NCBI RefSeq assembly: GCF_902500225.1
Contig: NZ_LR722654.1
Location: forward strand, 62,001-126,000
DNA: 64,000 bases
Direction of reading: 5' to 3'
Source: Buttiauxella massiliensis
Lineage (GTDB): Bacteria; Pseudomonadota; Gammaproteobacteria; Enterobacterales; Enterobacteriaceae
In this document: in pieces, positions 34,223 to 45,403 of the stretch
Layout of the letters: each line of letters starts with the position of its first letter
How positions within the stretch are numbered: position 1 is the first letter of the stretch
The notes under the pieces: model-generated
What the model saw: the letters and a program-made list of their open reading frames with translations, nothing else
Told to the model about the DNA's origin: nothing
Database searches by the model: none
Made by a program: the position numbers and the translations under genes

Positions 34223-34885
34223 ATGCTGCGCATTATTGATACTGAAACCTGTGGTCTACAGGGTGGCGTGGTAGAAGTTGCCTCTGTCGATATCGTCAAT
34301 GGCAAGATTGTTAATCCGATGAGTGACCTGGTACGCCCGGATCGCCCCATTAGCTACCAGGCAATGGCCATTCACAAAATCACCGAAGAGATGGTCGCGG
34401 ATAAACCGTGGATTGAGGATGTTATTCCACGCTATCACGGCAGCCAGTACTACGTGGCTCATAACGCCAGTTTTGACCAGCGCATGCTGCCTGAACTGCC
34501 CGATAGCGAGTGGATTTGCACGGTAAAACTGGCGCGCCGTTTATGGCCTGGCATCAAATACAGCAATATGGGTTTATATAAATCCCTCAAGCTGGAAGTT
34601 GATACACCTGCCGGGCTGCATCATCACCGCGCGCTGTTTGATTGCTATATCACCGCTGCTTTATTGATTCGCATTATGGATGAGTCAGGCTGGACTCCAG
34701 ACCAAATGGTGACCATTACAGGTCGTCCAGCACTTGTGAAAACCATGGCATTTGGTAAATATCGCGGCGAGCCGATTGCGGAAATTGCAGATAAAGATCC
34801 GGGCTATTTACGATGGATGTTGAATAACATCAAAGAATTAGCGCCGGATCTTAGAATGACATTAAAGCATTATCTCGAGGATTAG
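34223..34885 (+). CDS. exoX: Exodeoxyribonuclease X
   Basis: The 220-aa protein is a DnaQ-like (DEDD) 3'-5' exonuclease. Motif I is RIIDTETCGLQGGV, motif II lies in VAHNASFDQRML, and motif III is HHHRALFDCYITAAL. It acts in mismatch repair and UV repair as one of the redundant strand-removing nucleases. It converges with ptrB, with only 7 bp between stops and no room for a separate terminator. Confidence 0.95.
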   Translation: MLRIIDTETCGLQGGVVEVASVDIVNGKIVNPMSDLVRPDRPISYQAMAIHKITEEMVADKPWIEDVIPRYHGSQYYVAHNASFDQRMLPELPDSEWICTVKLARRLWPGIKYSNMGLYKSLKLEVDTPAGLHHHRALFDCYITAALLIRIMDESGWTPDQMVTITGRPALVKTMAFGKYRGEPIAEIADKDPGYLRWMLNNIKELAPDLRMTLKHYLED

Positions 34886-34892
34886 TAATAGC

Positions 34893-36950
34893 CTATCCCG
34901 CCCGCCCTGGTAAAGTTCCTTGTGCCAGGGCTATCAAGAAAGCAAACTCCATAGCCACACCTTCGTAAGATTTAAATCTGCCAGATTTCCCACCATGCCC
35001 TGAGTCCATATCAGTACATAGCAACAGCAAATTATCATCACTACGTAATTCACGCAGTTTTGCGACCCACTTGGCAGGTTCCCAATATTGCACCTGGGAA
35101 TCATGCAGTCCGGTGGTCACCAGCATGTGCGGGTAGGCTTGTTCGGTGATTTGATCGTACGGACTGTATTGTTTGATGTAGTGGTAATACTCAGGGTCTT
35201 GCGGATTCCCCCACTCTTCAAACTCGCCGGTCGTGAGTGGAATGGACTCATCAAGCATCGTCGTTAACACATCAACAAATGGCACCTGTGCAACAACACC
35301 GTGGAAGAGCTCTGGACGCATATTAATTGCAGCCCCTACCAGTAAGCCGCCTGCACTCCCGCCCATCGAATAGAGCAAGTTTTCGTTGCCGTATCCCTGT
35401 TTAAGCAAACTATCACAGACGTCCAGATAATCATTGAAGGTGTTCATCTTATTCAGGTACTTACCATCTTCATACCACTGCTGGCCGAGTTCGCCGCCTC
35501 CGCGTACATGCGCAATGGCATACACAAAGCCTCGGTCGAGCAGGCTTAAACGACTGCTACTGAAATCCGCATCCATGCTGCTTCCGTAAGAGCCATAGCC
35601 ATATACCAGCAAAGGGTTTTTCCCGCGCTGGAAATGTTCGCGATGGTAAACCAAAGAAACAGGCACCTGCACGCCATCACGTACTGTGACCCATAAATGT
35701 TCACTGCGATAATGACTGGCGTCGAAACCTGCAACTTCGGTTTGTTTAATCACGCGCCGCTCGCCGGTATCCATATCCAGCTCAAACAATGTATCTGGCG
35801 TGGTCATTGATGAGTAACCGTAACGCAGACGAGAAGATTCCGGTTCCGGGTTATGTCCAAGCCAGGTGACATAAGCGGGGTCATCAAAAGCAATTCCCGT
35901 CACTTCGCGAGTTTTGCGATTAATTTGACGCAAGCTGGTCAGCCCTTGCTGCCTTTCCTCAACGACCAGCCAATCTGTAAATAGCGTAAACCCTTCCAGC
36001 ATGACGTTTTCGCGCGGAGGAATCAGCTCTTCCCATTGGCTTTCATCACGCACTTTTGTGCGGTACAAACCAAAGTTTTTACCTTCCCGATTCGAGCGCA
36101 GATAGAAATTATGTTGGAAGTGATCGAGGGTATATTCGTGATCTTTGCGGCGTGGCAAAAAGCTTTGCGGTTGCGCATCCACTAGCTCTGCATCCAGCAA
36201 CAGTACTTCGCTGGTGGTAGCACTGCTGAGATAAATTAGGACGAAGTGTTTCGAGGTGGTTTTATGCACACTGACATAAAACATTTCGTCTTTTTCTTCG
36301 TAGACTAATTCATCTTCAGAGGATGGATGCCCTACAGTGTGGCGCCAGACCTGATACGGCAATAACGTTTTGGGATGTTTGCGGACGTAATAAAGCGTGG
36401 CGGAATCATTTGCCCAGACAAAACTGCTTTCGACATTATCCAGCACTTCCGGGTACCAGTTCCCGCTTTCCAGATTGCGCAAACGCAGTCCGTACTGGCG
36501 GCGTGAGAGGAAATCCTCTGCCAGCGCCATGACAGTGTTATCAGGCGTAATGCTCATGCCGCCCATGGTATAAAACTCGCTGTGGGCAGCACGACGATTG
36601 CCATCTACCAGCGTGCTCCACTCTTCCCACTCCTCCGACACCACTGACTGGCGCTGATAAATAGCGTATTCATTACCGGTTTCGAAAATCTGGCGATAGC
36701 GATAACCATTTTGTGTATACGGTGCAGAAATATCACGCTGGGGGATTCGATCGATCATCTCTTTGAGCAAGCGTTCTTGCAAAGCCTGCTGCGTACTCAT
36801 GATCTGATGACCGTAATCATTCTCCTGATGAAGATAATCAAGCACCTGTGCATCAGAGCGCTCATCATCGCGCAGCCAGTAATAGTTATCGATGCGGGTG
36901 TCACCATGCATGGTCATGGTGTGGGGGATTTTTTTTGCTTTTGGTGGCAT
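34893..36950 (-). CDS. ptrB: Oligopeptidase B
   Basis: The 685-aa protein is a prolyl-oligopeptidase-family serine peptidase cleaving after Arg and Lys in short peptides. A beta-propeller fills residues about 70-400 and the alpha/beta-hydrolase domain the rest. The nucleophile is in [13 protein letters not shown] (near residue 532), and the catalytic His in [10 protein letters not shown] near residue 652. It has no signal peptide, so it is cytoplasmic. It is intact and of normal length. Confidence 0.95.
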   Translation of the reverse strand: MPPKAKKIPHTMTMHGDTRIDNYYWLRDDERSDAQVLDYLHQENDYGHQIMSTQQALQERLLKEMIDRIPQRDISAPYTQNGYRYRQIFETGNEYAIYQRQSVVSEEWEEWSTLVDGNRRAAHSEFYTMGGMSITPDNTVMALAEDFLSRRQYGLRLRNLESGNWYPEVLDNVESSFVWANDSATLYYVRKHPKTLLPYQVWRHTVGHPSSEDELVYEEKDEMFYVSVHKTTSKHFVLIYLSSATTSEVLLLDAELVDAQPQSFLPRRKDHEYTLDHFQHNFYLRSNREGKNFGLYRTKVRDESQWEELIPPRENVMLEGFTLFTDWLVVEERQQGLTSLRQINRKTREVTGIAFDDPAYVTWLGHNPEPESSRLRYGYSSMTTPDTLFELDMDTGERRVIKQTEVAGFDASHYRSEHLWVTVRDGVQVPVSLVYHREHFQRGKNPLLVYGYGSYGSSMDADFSSSRLSLLDRGFVYAIAHVRGGGELGQQWYEDGKYLNKMNTFNDYLDVCDSLLKQGYGNENLLYSMGGSAGGLLVGAAINMRPELFHGVVAQVPFVDVLTTMLDESIPLTTGEFEEWGNPQDPEYYHYIKQYSPYDQITEQAYPHMLVTTGLHDSQVQYWEPAKWVAKLRELRSDDNLLLLCTDMDSGHGGKSGRFKSYEGVAMEFAFLIALAQGTLPGRAG

Positions 36951-37042
36951 GTCATTTTTCTTTTTGAGTTAACACCCTGTAAGGGTGGCAAATTCAGACA
37001 GCCTTGCAAGCGTAACGTGGGATTTTAGGGAAAATGCCGGGA

Positions 37043-37741
37043 TTAACCCGGCAGATTTAGTTTTTGCTGCTGAATATCTTGTTCGATGCCTTCGCGTACA
37101 TCCTGAGGAATTTTTAGCGCATCCCCAAGCGCATTGAGATAACTGCGCTCCATAAAGTGGTCGATGTCGATTGCAGCGCAGCTTAAGAAATACAATTCCA
37201 ACGCTTCTTCTTCGTTATTGACACCTTGCACAAGGCGTTGCGGATCAAGAGGCTGATCGATAGCTTGCTGAATTAGATTACGCCCCGGCCCTTCGATACC
37301 GGCATCACGTAGTTGCTGCTCGATAATCTGGCGTTCTTTATCATCAATATGACCATCGCTTTTAGCAGCGAACACCAAAGCGGTAATCAGGCGCTCAGTA
37401 CGAACATCGACAGGCGTCTGCTGCTGCCCAAACTGCGGCTCACCCTGATGGGCCTCACGCACTCGGTCTTTATATTTGTTCCACAGTACGCTTCCCGCAA
37501 CCGCACCACCGCCGACCAATAACGCGCTGGTGCCGTACTTTGTCAGTAGTTTCCGTGACGATTTGCTCGCCAGCAGCAAACCGGCTAACCCACCGAGTGC
37601 GCCAGGCACCAGTAATTTACTCAGCCCCTGAGAATTGTTTCCCTGAGGCGTTTGTGCGGATGGATTCTGACCAGTGTGATTCTGGATAGATTGCGTCGCT
37701 TGCCCCAGCATAGACTGAAGCTGCTGTAACCAATTGCTCAT
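37043..37741 (-). CDS. yebE: Inner-membrane protein YebE (TerB-like)
   Basis: The 232-aa protein (E. coli: 219) has a short Gln/Ser/Asn-rich leader, a hydrophobic glycine-rich segment ([16 protein letters not shown], then [16 protein letters not shown]) and a C-terminal TerB-like domain of about 120 residues with [14 protein letters not shown]. In E. coli it belongs to the CpxR envelope-stress regulon; no operator was identified here. The start ATG 37741 fits the family; the longer frame to 37795 has no support. yebF, which follows in E. coli, is missing. Confidence 0.92.
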   Translation of the reverse strand: MSNWLQQLQSMLGQATQSIQNHTGQNPSAQTPQGNNSQGLSKLLVPGALGGLAGLLLASKSSRKLLTKYGTSALLVGGGAVAGSVLWNKYKDRVREAHQGEPQFGQQQTPVDVRTERLITALVFAAKSDGHIDDKERQIIEQQLRDAGIEGPGRNLIQQAIDQPLDPQRLVQGVNNEEEALELYFLSCAAIDIDHFMERSYLNALGDALKIPQDVREGIEQDIQQQKLNLPG

Positions 37742-37857
37742 TAGAGACACCCTTTGTGAGAACTTAACATCTGAGGTTAAGCCAAAGGCTGTCAAGAAGT
37801 GTCTGATAAGGCTAAAGATGAGAAAAGAACCGCGCCGGTAACCCGACGCGATAAAAC

Positions 37858-38208
37858 TTATGCCGCTTTAGTGCGTTTACGCGGGTGTTCAGCCACTTTA
37901 TCGTCTGCAACAGACTCTTCAGCGTTATCGGCTTCATCTGCGACTTCACCGGCAATTTCAGTACTTTCAAGGTCCGGCAATTTACCACTTTTGAGCACGG
38001 AGGAAAGCACGTCTTTGTTTTCTGCCATCCACATAGCCAGCACATCGTTTTGCCCCTCTTCAAGAGCAACAGGACTGTGTACGAGCCACTCGCTCAATAC
38101 TTCTGCCAGATCGAGCATTTTGTCGTAGGCGTCCGCATCTTTTTTACTGGCAAAAGACATTTTTTCTTGCCCCTCTCGTACAACAACGTATTTGATTTCA
38201 ACCGCCAT
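37858..38208 (-). CDS. yebG: SOS-induced protein YebG
   Basis: The 116-aa protein starts [20 protein letters not shown], the YebG signature, and is somewhat longer than the 96-aa E. coli protein because of an acidic tail (about residues 85-116) that ends in basic RKRTKAA. In E. coli it is LexA-regulated; a LexA box lies 16 bp upstream here as well. The function is unknown. It is divergent from purT. Confidence 0.93.
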   Translation of the reverse strand: MAVEIKYVVVREGQEKMSFASKKDADAYDKMLDLAEVLSEWLVHSPVALEEGQNDVLAMWMAENKDVLSSVLKSGKLPDLESTEIAGEVADEADNAEESVADDKVAEHPRKRTKAA

Positions 38209-38224
38209 TTTGCAGCTCCGGTTT

Positions 38225-38244
38225 AACTGTTTATTTAAACAGTG
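38225..38244. promoter_or_regulatory. LexA box of yebG
   Basis: The core CTGT (38227-38230), eight bases TTATTTAA and ACAG (38239-38242) form a LexA operator directly upstream of the leftward yebG start at 38208. Confidence 0.9.
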
Positions 38245-38288
38245 TAATGATATTACCCCTGTATCGCAAGAGGGGAAAACAACTGCGC

Positions 38289-38304
38289 ACGCAAACGTTT
38301 TCGT
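38289..38304. promoter_or_regulatory. PurR operator of purT
   Basis: ACGCAAACGTTTTCGT is an exact match to the PurR consensus. It ends 43 bp before the purT start, where repressor binding would block transcription when hypoxanthine or guanine is plentiful. Confidence 0.92.
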
Positions 38305-38347
38305 TTATAATCCGCCGGTCTATTTTCTCCGTTCGGGTATACAGATT

Positions 38348-39526
38348 ATGTCAATTTTGGGAACAGCGCTTCGTCCATCAGCTACACGAGTCATGTTGTT
38401 AGGGTCAGGCGAATTAGGAAAAGAAGTGGCCATTGAATGTCAGCGTCTTGGTCTGGAAGTTATCGCCGTAGACCGCTATGCAGATGCCCCCGCGATGCAT
38501 GTCGCTCACCGCAGCCACGTCATTAATATGCTCGACGGCGTCGAGCTTAAGAAGCTGGTCTCTGTAGAAATGCCAGATTTCATCGTTCCCGAAATTGAAG
38601 CCATCGCCACTGACATGTTGGTTGAGCTTGAGAAGCAAGGCCAGTGCGTTGTGCCTTGCGCGCGCGCGACAAAGCTGACCATGAACCGCGAAGGTATTCG
38701 CCGCCTCGCAGCAGAGGAACTCGCTCTGCCGACCTCCAACTTCCGTTTTGCTGATAGCGAAGAGGCATTTTTACAGGCAGTTGAAGAGATCGGTCTGCCT
38801 TGTATCGTTAAACCGGTGATGAGTTCTTCCGGTAAAGGGCAAAGTTTCATCCGCACAGCAGATCAATTAGCCAAAGCATGGGAGTATGCGCAAGAAGGCG
38901 GCCGCGCAGGTAAAGGCAAAGTCATTGTGGAAGGCGTGGTTAATTTCGATTTCGAAATCACCCTACTGACTATTAGTGCTGTCGATGGCGTGCATTTCTG
39001 CGCCCCAATCGGGCACCGTCAGGAAGATGGCGACTACCGCGAATCCTGGCAACCTCAGAAAATGAGCGATATCGCTCTGAGCCGCGCGCAAGAAATCGCT
39101 GAAAAAGTGGTGAAGGCATTGGGTGGTTATGGTTTGTTTGGCGTCGAACTGTTCGTGTGTGGCGATGAGGTTATTTTTAGTGAAGTCTCCCCTCGTCCAC
39201 ATGACACTGGCATGGTGACGATGATTTCTCAGGATGTCTCAGAGTTCGCGTTGCACGTCCGTGCTTTCCTTGGCTTGCCAATAGGCGAAATTCGCCAGTA
39301 CGGCCCGGCAGCTTCTGCGGTAATTCTGCCAGAATTGAGCAGCGACAACGTGCAGTTCGGCAATGTGGATGCAGCAGTAGGTGCGGGAATGCAAGTGCGT
39401 TTGTTTGGTAAACCGGAGATTAACGGCAAGCGTAGGATGGGTGTGGCACTGGCAACGGGTTCAAGCGTGGAAAATGCGATTGCACGTGCTATTGCAGCAA
39501 CCAAAGCCATCAGCGTAACGGGTTAA
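38348..39526 (+). CDS. purT: Formate-dependent phosphoribosylglycinamide formyltransferase 2
   Basis: The 392-aa product (same as E. coli) adds formate to GAR in purine synthesis using ATP. It is an ATP-grasp enzyme: [14 protein letters not shown] near the N terminus binds substrate, and [15 protein letters not shown] (near residue 155) and [16 protein letters not shown] carry the ATP and metal sites. ATG 38348 gives the family length; an earlier start would include the PurR box. It is transcribed alone. Confidence 0.96.
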   Translation: MSILGTALRPSATRVMLLGSGELGKEVAIECQRLGLEVIAVDRYADAPAMHVAHRSHVINMLDGVELKKLVSVEMPDFIVPEIEAIATDMLVELEKQGQCVVPCARATKLTMNREGIRRLAAEELALPTSNFRFADSEEAFLQAVEEIGLPCIVKPVMSSSGKGQSFIRTADQLAKAWEYAQEGGRAGKGKVIVEGVVNFDFEITLLTISAVDGVHFCAPIGHRQEDGDYRESWQPQKMSDIALSRAQEIAEKVVKALGGYGLFGVELFVCGDEVIFSEVSPRPHDTGMVTMISQDVSEFALHVRAFLGLPIGEIRQYGPAASAVILPELSSDNVQFGNVDAAVGAGMQVRLFGKPEINGKRRMGVALATGSSVENAIARAIAATKAISVTG

Positions 39527-39554
39527 AAAAATCCCCGCTCTATCGAGCGAGGAT
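39525..39554. terminator. Terminator between purT and eda
   Basis: ATCCCCGCTC and GAGCGAGGAT pair around a TATC loop. On the minus strand it is followed by seven T residues, suiting eda; on the plus strand only a weak T-rich stretch follows, so it may also serve purT. Confidence 0.82.
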
Positions 39555-39560
39555 CTTATA

Positions 39561-39679
39561 AGACGAATAATTCGAGTTGCATCAAGGCGGCGACGTAGCA
39601 AATCCCCAGAAGCTTACATTAGTAAGTGACTGGGGTGAGCGAGGATGCCAACACAGATGCGGCTCGAAGAATGAAGTCT
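39561..39679 (+). repeat. ERIC element 1 (3' of eda)
   Basis: This roughly 119-bp imperfect palindrome has inverted ends (AGACGAATAATTCGAG with CTCGAAGAATGAAGTCT). Its central part AGTAAGTGACTGGGGTGAGC is the ERIC signature. It reaches the stop codon of eda and lies between that stop and the terminator, so it is transcribed in the eda 3' UTR. Confidence 0.93.
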
Positions 39680-40317
39680 TATTTAGCGCCTTCGACTGCT
39701 TCACGAGCGAGAGTAGTAATACGATCATAATCGCCAGCTTCCAGCGCGTCAGCCGGAACCAACCATGAACCACCGATGCACAGAACGCTTTTCAGCGCCA
39801 GGTAGTCACGGTAGTTAGCCGGTGTGATACCGCCAGTTGGGCAGAAACGAACCTGAGAGAATGGACCTGCGATAGCTTGCAGTGCTTTGGTGCCGCCATT
39901 TGCTTCAGCAGGGAAGAATTTGAATTCTTTCAAGCCGTAATCCAGACCCAGCATCAGTTCAGAAACAGTGCTGATACCTGGGATCAATGGAATGGAGCCT
40001 TCGGTTGCTGCTTTCAACAGTGGCTCAGTCAGGCCTGGGCTGATTGCGAACTGCGCACCAGCTTCAGTAACCTCTGCCAGTTGCTCTGGGTTCAGAACGG
40101 TACCCGCACCAATAATCGCTTCTGGTACTTCTTTAGCGATAGCACGGATTGCATCCATTGCACATGGAGTACGCAGAGTCACTTCCAGAACGCGCACGCC
40201 GCCAGCAACTAATGCTTTAGCCATTGGTACTGCGTGTTCCAGTTTGTTAATTACGATAACCGGGACAACCGGTCCTGTTTTCAGGATCTGTTCCGCAGTA
40301 GTTTTCCAGTTTTTCAT
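39679..40317 (-). CDS. eda: KDPG aldolase
   Basis: The 212-aa class I aldolase splits 2-keto-3-deoxy-6-phosphogluconate into pyruvate and glyceraldehyde 3-phosphate. The Schiff-base Lys is in [11 protein letters not shown] (near residue 133) and the catalytic Glu in VLEVTLRT (near 45). ATG 40317 matches the E. coli start. It follows edd by 62 bp as the second gene of the Entner-Doudoroff operon. An ERIC element touches its stop codon. Confidence 0.96.
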   Translation of the reverse strand: MKNWKTTAEQILKTGPVVPVIVINKLEHAVPMAKALVAGGVRVLEVTLRTPCAMDAIRAIAKEVPEAIIGAGTVLNPEQLAEVTEAGAQFAISPGLTEPLLKAATEGSIPLIPGISTVSELMLGLDYGLKEFKFFPAEANGGTKALQAIAGPFSQVRFCPTGGITPANYRDYLALKSVLCIGGSWLVPADALEAGDYDRITTLAREAVEGAK

Positions 40318-40379
40318 CTCAAGCCTCTTCAACCAACTTTATAATTCGTTTCCAGAGCAGCAACCGCTACATCCGGTCC

Positions 40380-42191
40380 TTAAAATTTAATGCAGGTCGC
40401 GCCTTGTTCCGCGCCAGATAACTGTTCGCGTAACGCGCTAAATAGTTCACGACCGGTGCCAACGCGTTCCGCGCTGAGATCCGGGTGGTATGCAGTGCGT
40501 TTTTCAAGCTCGGCGTCATCGACCAGCAATGTCAGTTCACCCGTTTGACCGTTGACGCGAATCATATCGCCGTCCCGGACTTTTGCCAGCAGCCCACCAT
40601 CATAAGCTTCTGGGGTAACATGGATTGCAGAGGGCACCTTACCGGATGCGCCCGACAGCCGTCCATCAGTGACTAACGCTATTTTGAAACAGCGGTCCAA
40701 TAATACCCCAAGTGGCGGCATAAGTTTATGTAATTCTGGCATGCCGTTCGCTTTTGGCCCCTGATGGCGAACAACAACCACGCAATCACGGTCCAGAAGG
40801 CCTGCTTCAAACGCAGGTAAAACGTCATGCTGGCTTTCAAAAATGACAGCAGGCGCTTCAATAACCTGGTTTTCTACAGGTACAGCAGAAGTTTTCATCA
40901 CCGCACGGCCAAGGTTTCCGCTCAGGACTTTGGTGCCGCCATGTTTGGAGAAAGGTTTATCGAAGGTGGCGATAACATCAGTATCGAGCGCGGTTGTTGC
41001 GCCTTCACGCCAGGCCAGTTGGCCATTATCCAGCCATGGCTCCATGGTGTAGTGATGCAAACCAAAGCCCGCTACAGTGTTCACATCTTCATGCAGCAAA
41101 CCACCTTTGAGCAATTCACGCATCAGTACTGGCACACCGCCAGCAGCCTGGAAGTGGTTAATGTCCGCAGGGCCATTTGGATACAGACGAGCCAACAATG
41201 GCACCACATCGGAAAGATCGGAGAAATCGTCCCAATTGATGATAATGCCAGCCGCGCGGGCCATCGCCACCAGGTGCATGGTGTGGTTAGTTGAACCACC
41301 AGTGGCCAACAAGGCAACGATGCCGTTTACGACAACTTTTTCATCAATCATTTTACCGAGTGGCATCCACTCATTGCCATTTCCGGTCAGACGCGTGACC
41401 TGCCGTGCTGCCGCAGCGGTTAGTTCGTGACGCAGAGGCGCATCAGGGTGAACAAATGAAGAACCCGGCAACTGCATGCCCATGAACTCAACCACCATCT
41501 GGTTGGTGTTGGCGGTACCGTAGAATGTACAAGTACCCGGTGCGTGGTAAGAAGCAGCCTCAGATTCCAGTAGCGCGATGCGATCCACTTTGCCTTCAGC
41601 ATAAAGTTGGCGAATACGTACTTTTTCTTTATTCGGCAAACCACTGGCCATTGGACCTGATGGCACAAATACCGCAGGCAGATGGCCAAATGACAATGCT
41701 GCCATCGTTAGACCCGGAACGATTTTATCGCACACGCCGAGATACAGTGCGCCATCGAACATATTATGAGACAGGCCGATTGCCGTAGACATTGCGATAA
41801 TCTCGCGGCTCAGCAATGACAGTTCCATGCCATCCTGCCCTTGTGTCACTCCATCACACATAGCAGGGACGCCACCGGCAACTTGACCAACCGCCCCCAC
41901 TGAATGCAAAGCTTTGCGAATCTGGTCAGGGTAATACTCATACGGCTGGTGAGCGGAGAGCATGTCGTTATAGGACGTGATGATCGCAATGTTGTTACGC
42001 AGCATGCTTTTCAGCGCGGCTTTATCTTCTGGCTGACAAGCGGCAAAACCGTGTGCCAGATTGCCGCACGCTAATTCAGAGCGATGCACGGTGTTCGACT
42101 TCGCTTTTTCAATTCGTGCCAGATAGGCTTCGCGGGTTTGGCGGGAGCGTTCAACGATGCGTTGTGTTACGCGTAACAAATTAGGATTCAT
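40380..42191 (-). CDS. edd: 6-Phosphogluconate dehydratase
   Basis: The 603-aa IlvD/Edd-family enzyme makes KDPG from 6-phosphogluconate. Cysteines of the iron-sulfur cluster are in [14 protein letters not shown] (near residue 154) and [10 protein letters not shown] (near 221). The conserved [20 protein letters not shown] lies near residue 515. It is of normal length. A GntR-type operator about 195 bp upstream suggests induction by gluconate. Confidence 0.96.
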   Translation of the reverse strand: MNPNLLRVTQRIVERSRQTREAYLARIEKAKSNTVHRSELACGNLAHGFAACQPEDKAALKSMLRNNIAIITSYNDMLSAHQPYEYYPDQIRKALHSVGAVGQVAGGVPAMCDGVTQGQDGMELSLLSREIIAMSTAIGLSHNMFDGALYLGVCDKIVPGLTMAALSFGHLPAVFVPSGPMASGLPNKEKVRIRQLYAEGKVDRIALLESEAASYHAPGTCTFYGTANTNQMVVEFMGMQLPGSSFVHPDAPLRHELTAAAARQVTRLTGNGNEWMPLGKMIDEKVVVNGIVALLATGGSTNHTMHLVAMARAAGIIINWDDFSDLSDVVPLLARLYPNGPADINHFQAAGGVPVLMRELLKGGLLHEDVNTVAGFGLHHYTMEPWLDNGQLAWREGATTALDTDVIATFDKPFSKHGGTKVLSGNLGRAVMKTSAVPVENQVIEAPAVIFESQHDVLPAFEAGLLDRDCVVVVRHQGPKANGMPELHKLMPPLGVLLDRCFKIALVTDGRLSGASGKVPSAIHVTPEAYDGGLLAKVRDGDMIRVNGQTGELTLLVDDAELEKRTAYHPDLSAERVGTGRELFSALREQLSGAEQGATCIKF

Positions 42192-42316
42192 AACAAGTCC
42201 TCATAAAGTGGCTGCCGTCGCTTTGGGCAGGTGGTCGACGTTACCGGCTCTTTTCTCTTCTCGTGAGGCGGTAATCCGTACCATCAGGGCAAAATCGCTT
42301 CAGCTAGTGTAAATAA

Positions 42317-42350
42317 AAAAGCCCTGCTGGTGAATCCAGTCAGGGCTTTT
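42317..42350 (-). terminator. Hairpin with U run between zwf and edd
   Basis: On the minus strand AAAAGCCCTG and CAGGGCTTTT pair, with an inner CTGG/CCAG extension, followed by six T residues. It looks like the zwf terminator, yet it lies between the GntR operator and edd. Confidence 0.82.
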
Positions 42351-42385
42351 AAATTAAAAAATTTGCACCACTTTGGTGTTAGATC

Positions 42386-42401
42386 ATGTTACCGGTAAAA
42401 T
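42386..42401. promoter_or_regulatory. GntR operator upstream of edd
   Basis: ATGTTACCGGTAAAAT matches the GntR consensus ATGTTACCGGTAACAT at all but one or two positions. In E. coli GntR represses edd-eda until gluconate is present. Confidence 0.8.
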
Positions 42402-42445
42402 ATGAATCATTTGTTACACGATTTTTGCAAAATCCGAGGTGTTTA

Positions 42446-42570
42446 ATCTCCTAAATCATTCGAGTTGCATTGAGGCGGCGACGCAGCGAATCCCCAGGAG
42501 CTTACACAAGTAAGTGACTGGGGTGAGCGAGGAAAGCCAACGAAGAGGCAACTCGAAGGATGACGGAGAT
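42446..42570 (+). repeat. ERIC element 2 (3' of zwf)
   Basis: This 125-bp ERIC has inverted ends ATCTCC.../...GGAGAT and the core AAGTAAGTGACTGGGGTGAG. It ends exactly one base before the zwf stop codon, so zwf mRNA runs directly into it. Confidence 0.94.
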
Positions 42571-44046
42571 TTATTCGAATTCGTTCCACGAACGCCCATC
42601 ACGGGTGATCATCGCAACTGATGCCACAGGACCCCAGGTACCCGCCTGATACGGTTTAGGTGCGTCGTTATCCGCAGCCCACGCCTCGGTGATGGAATCG
42701 ACCCACTTCCACGCTTCTTCTACTTCATCACGACGCACGAACAGTGCCTGGATCCCACGCATGGTTTCCAGTAACAGGCGCTCGTAAGCATCTGCCAGAT
42801 GGGTTTCATTGAAGGTTTCGGAGTAGCTCAGATCCAGTTTAGTGGTTTGCAGGTTGTGCTTATGTTCAAGACCTGGAACTTTGTTAAGCACTTGAATATC
42901 TACACCTTCGTCCGGCTGCAGACGGATGGTGAGTTTGTTTTGTGGCAGATCCTGCCAGGAATCTTTGAACAGGTTCAGTGGCGGGCTTTTGAAATAGACC
43001 ACAACTTCGGAACATTTGGTTGGCAGACGTTTACCGGTACGCAGGTAGAACGGCACACCCGCCCAACGCCAGTTATCAATATCCACACGGATTGCAACAA
43101 AGGTTTCGGTGCTGCTGGACTTGTTCGCGCCCTCTTCTTCCAGGTAGCCAGGTACTTTTTGGCCCTGAGCAAAGCCGGAAGTGTACTGCCCACGCACGGT
43201 TTTTTCGCGCACATTGCTGCGGTCAATACGGCGCAGTGATTGCAGAACTTTAACTTTTTCGTCGCGAATATGGTCTGCGGTGAGATCGGACGGTGGAGAC
43301 ATCGCAATCATGCACAGAATTTGCAGCAAGTGGTTTTGAATCATGTCGCGCATCTGCCCGGCCTGGTCAAAGTAACCCCAGCGCCCTTCGATACCCACTT
43401 CTTCTGCTACCGTGATTTCCACGTGATCGATAGTTTTGTTATCCCAGTTATTGGCAAACAGGGAGTTCGCAAAACGTAACGCCAGCAGGTTCAGTACCGT
43501 TTCTTTACCTAAATAATGGTCGATACGATAGACCTGGCACTCTTCAAAATACTCGCCAACCTGGTCGTTGATTTCCTGTGATGTCGCAAGCGAGGTGCCA
43601 AGCGGTTTTTCCATGACAACACGAGCAGGTTTAGCGTTGAGTTTCGCCTTGCCCAGACCTTTGCAGATTGCGCCAAAAGTATTCGGTGGCATAGCAAAGT
43701 AGTTGATGGTGACGCGATTTTGCTGATCGAGCATCTTACCGAGTTTGGTAAAGGCTGCAGTATCGTTAACATCCAGGTTGCAAAAATCGAGACGGCTGCT
43801 CAATTTATCCCACAGGCTTTCGTCGATCTTTTCCTTCATAAAGGTTTCGATCGCTTCGCGCACTACTTTGGTATAAGCCTCTTTATCCCAATCAGCGCGG
43901 CCCACGCCCAGGATGCGCGTCTCCGGGTGGATCTGCCCTGCCTTCTCCAGTTGATACAGGGATGGCAGAAGTTTCCGACGCGCAAGGTCGCCCTTCGCGC
44001 CGAAAATCACCAGGTCACATGCCTGAGCTGTCTGTGTTACCGCCAT
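42571..44046 (-). CDS. zwf: Glucose-6-phosphate 1-dehydrogenase
   Basis: The 491-aa enzyme oxidises glucose 6-phosphate with NADP+, the first step of the oxidative pentose phosphate and Entner-Doudoroff routes. The nucleotide site is [20 protein letters not shown] at residues 12-31, and the catalytic His is in [11 protein letters not shown] near residue 175-180. It is monocistronic here, with a HexR operator upstream and an ERIC at its stop codon. Confidence 0.96.
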   Translation of the reverse strand: MAVTQTAQACDLVIFGAKGDLARRKLLPSLYQLEKAGQIHPETRILGVGRADWDKEAYTKVVREAIETFMKEKIDESLWDKLSSRLDFCNLDVNDTAAFTKLGKMLDQQNRVTINYFAMPPNTFGAICKGLGKAKLNAKPARVVMEKPLGTSLATSQEINDQVGEYFEECQVYRIDHYLGKETVLNLLALRFANSLFANNWDNKTIDHVEITVAEEVGIEGRWGYFDQAGQMRDMIQNHLLQILCMIAMSPPSDLTADHIRDEKVKVLQSLRRIDRSNVREKTVRGQYTSGFAQGQKVPGYLEEEGANKSSSTETFVAIRVDIDNWRWAGVPFYLRTGKRLPTKCSEVVVYFKSPPLNLFKDSWQDLPQNKLTIRLQPDEGVDIQVLNKVPGLEHKHNLQTTKLDLSYSETFNETHLADAYERLLLETMRGIQALFVRRDEVEEAWKWVDSITEAWAADNDAPKPYQAGTWGPVASVAMITRDGRSWNEFE

Positions 44047-44092
44047 GTCTTTTCTCCTCGTTTCGGATGTCCGGTATGAATACCGGCCCGTG

Positions 44093-44107
44093 TGTAATTT
44101 TATTACA
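44093..44107. promoter_or_regulatory. HexR operator of zwf
   Basis: TGTAATTTTATTACA is a near-perfect match to the HexR palindrome TGTAATTAAATTACA. It lies 47-61 bp upstream of the zwf start, in the gap shared with the divergent hexR gene. The 357-bp gap holds both promoters; no gene was seen in it. Confidence 0.82.
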
Positions 44108-44403
44108 GAACAATGTACTGCTTTTGCTGAATTCAGGTAAGTCTTCAGCCATTATTTGATCGCATTCATGAACAAGATTTGGCCACCAGTGCCATTTCAC
44201 GGCAATAAATCGAATTTTTCGAAGTTTCGTTGTTGATGTATATCATGTCGAAAGTTAGACACTGATCATGTTATGAAAAAAAACAACATCATCACATCGA
44301 TTAACTTGTCCAATCACTAATGGGCAAGAGTATATTCTTGCTAAATCGTGCCACGATTTCTCCATTTGTTGAAATCGACAAAATCCATGAATGCCGGACA
44401 CCT

Positions 44404-45273
44404 ATGAATATGCTGGACAAAATCCAGTCTCAACTGGAACACCTTAGCAAATCAGAACGTAAAGTCGCAGAAGTGATTCTTACCGCACCACAAGATGCCA
44501 TTCACTCAAGCATTGCAACCCTTGCCCGCAGTGCCGATGTCAGCGAACCGACAGTCAACCGTTTTTGCCGCCGCCTTGAAACCAAAGGCTTTCCAGATTT
44601 TAAGTTACATTTAGCGCAAAGTCTGGCGAATGGCACTCCTTATGTAAACCGGAATGTTGACGAAGACGATAGCGTTGAAGCTTATACCGGCAAAATCTTC
44701 GAATCCGCTATGGCAAGCCTTGACCAGGTACGGCAATCATTGGATATGGCAGCAGTCAATCGTGCTGTGGATTTACTCACCCAGGCCAAGAAAATCGCTT
44801 TCTTCGGTCTAGGTTCTTCAGCCGCTGTAGCGCATGACGCAATGAACAAATTCTTTCGTTTTAATGTGCCTGTTATTTATTCTGACGATGTCGTTTTGCA
44901 ACGCATGAGCTGCATGAATTGTAGTGAAGAAGATGTCGTTGTACTCATCTCGCATACCGGGCGAACTAAAAATCTGGTGGAGCTCGCACAACTGGCGCGT
45001 GAAAACGATGCCATTGTGTTGGCGATAACCTCAGAAGGTTCACCGCTCGCCCGCGAAGCGACACTCTCTTTATTACTCGACGTGCCTGAAGATACCGATA
45101 TCTATATGCCAATGGTGTCGAGGCTTGCTCAATTAACGGTAATAGATGTACTGGCAACCGGTTTTACTTTACGCCGGGGTGCAAAATTCAGAGATAACTT
45201 GAAGCGAGTCAAAGAAGCGCTCAAGGAATCGCGTTTTGATAAGGGACTGTTTGTTTCTGGCGAAAACACTTAA
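44404..45273 (+). CDS. hexR: Transcriptional regulator HexR
   Basis: The 289-aa RpiR-family regulator senses KDPG and controls central carbon genes. The N-terminal HTH has STLARSADVSEPTVNRFCRR-like sequence (residues about 38-58) and the C-terminal SIS sugar-phosphate domain has FFGLGSSAAVAHDA (near residue 140) and LISHTGRTKNLVELA (near 185). ATG 44404 gives the E. coli length. It is divergent from zwf with a HexR operator between. Confidence 0.95.
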   Translation: MNMLDKIQSQLEHLSKSERKVAEVILTAPQDAIHSSIATLARSADVSEPTVNRFCRRLETKGFPDFKLHLAQSLANGTPYVNRNVDEDDSVEAYTGKIFESAMASLDQVRQSLDMAAVNRAVDLLTQAKKIAFFGLGSSAAVAHDAMNKFFRFNVPVIYSDDVVLQRMSCMNCSEEDVVVLISHTGRTKNLVELAQLARENDAIVLAITSEGSPLAREATLSLLLDVPEDTDIYMPMVSRLAQLTVIDVLATGFTLRRGAKFRDNLKRVKEALKESRFDKGLFVSGENT

Positions 45274-45403
45274 GTTTCCATAACAAAGCTGTAACTTTTT
45301 AGGTCATTCGGTTAAGTTGTTGCTTTGCGTTTTTAACGCATTCTGATTTTCCGAATCTTTTGTTAACGCAACACCAAAGTTGTTTCAGTCAACGGAGTAA
45401 TAC

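Noticed and set aside
38192..38347. Longer purT start at 38192
   Set aside because: It would cover the PurR box and the yebG promoter; the family start is ATG 38348.
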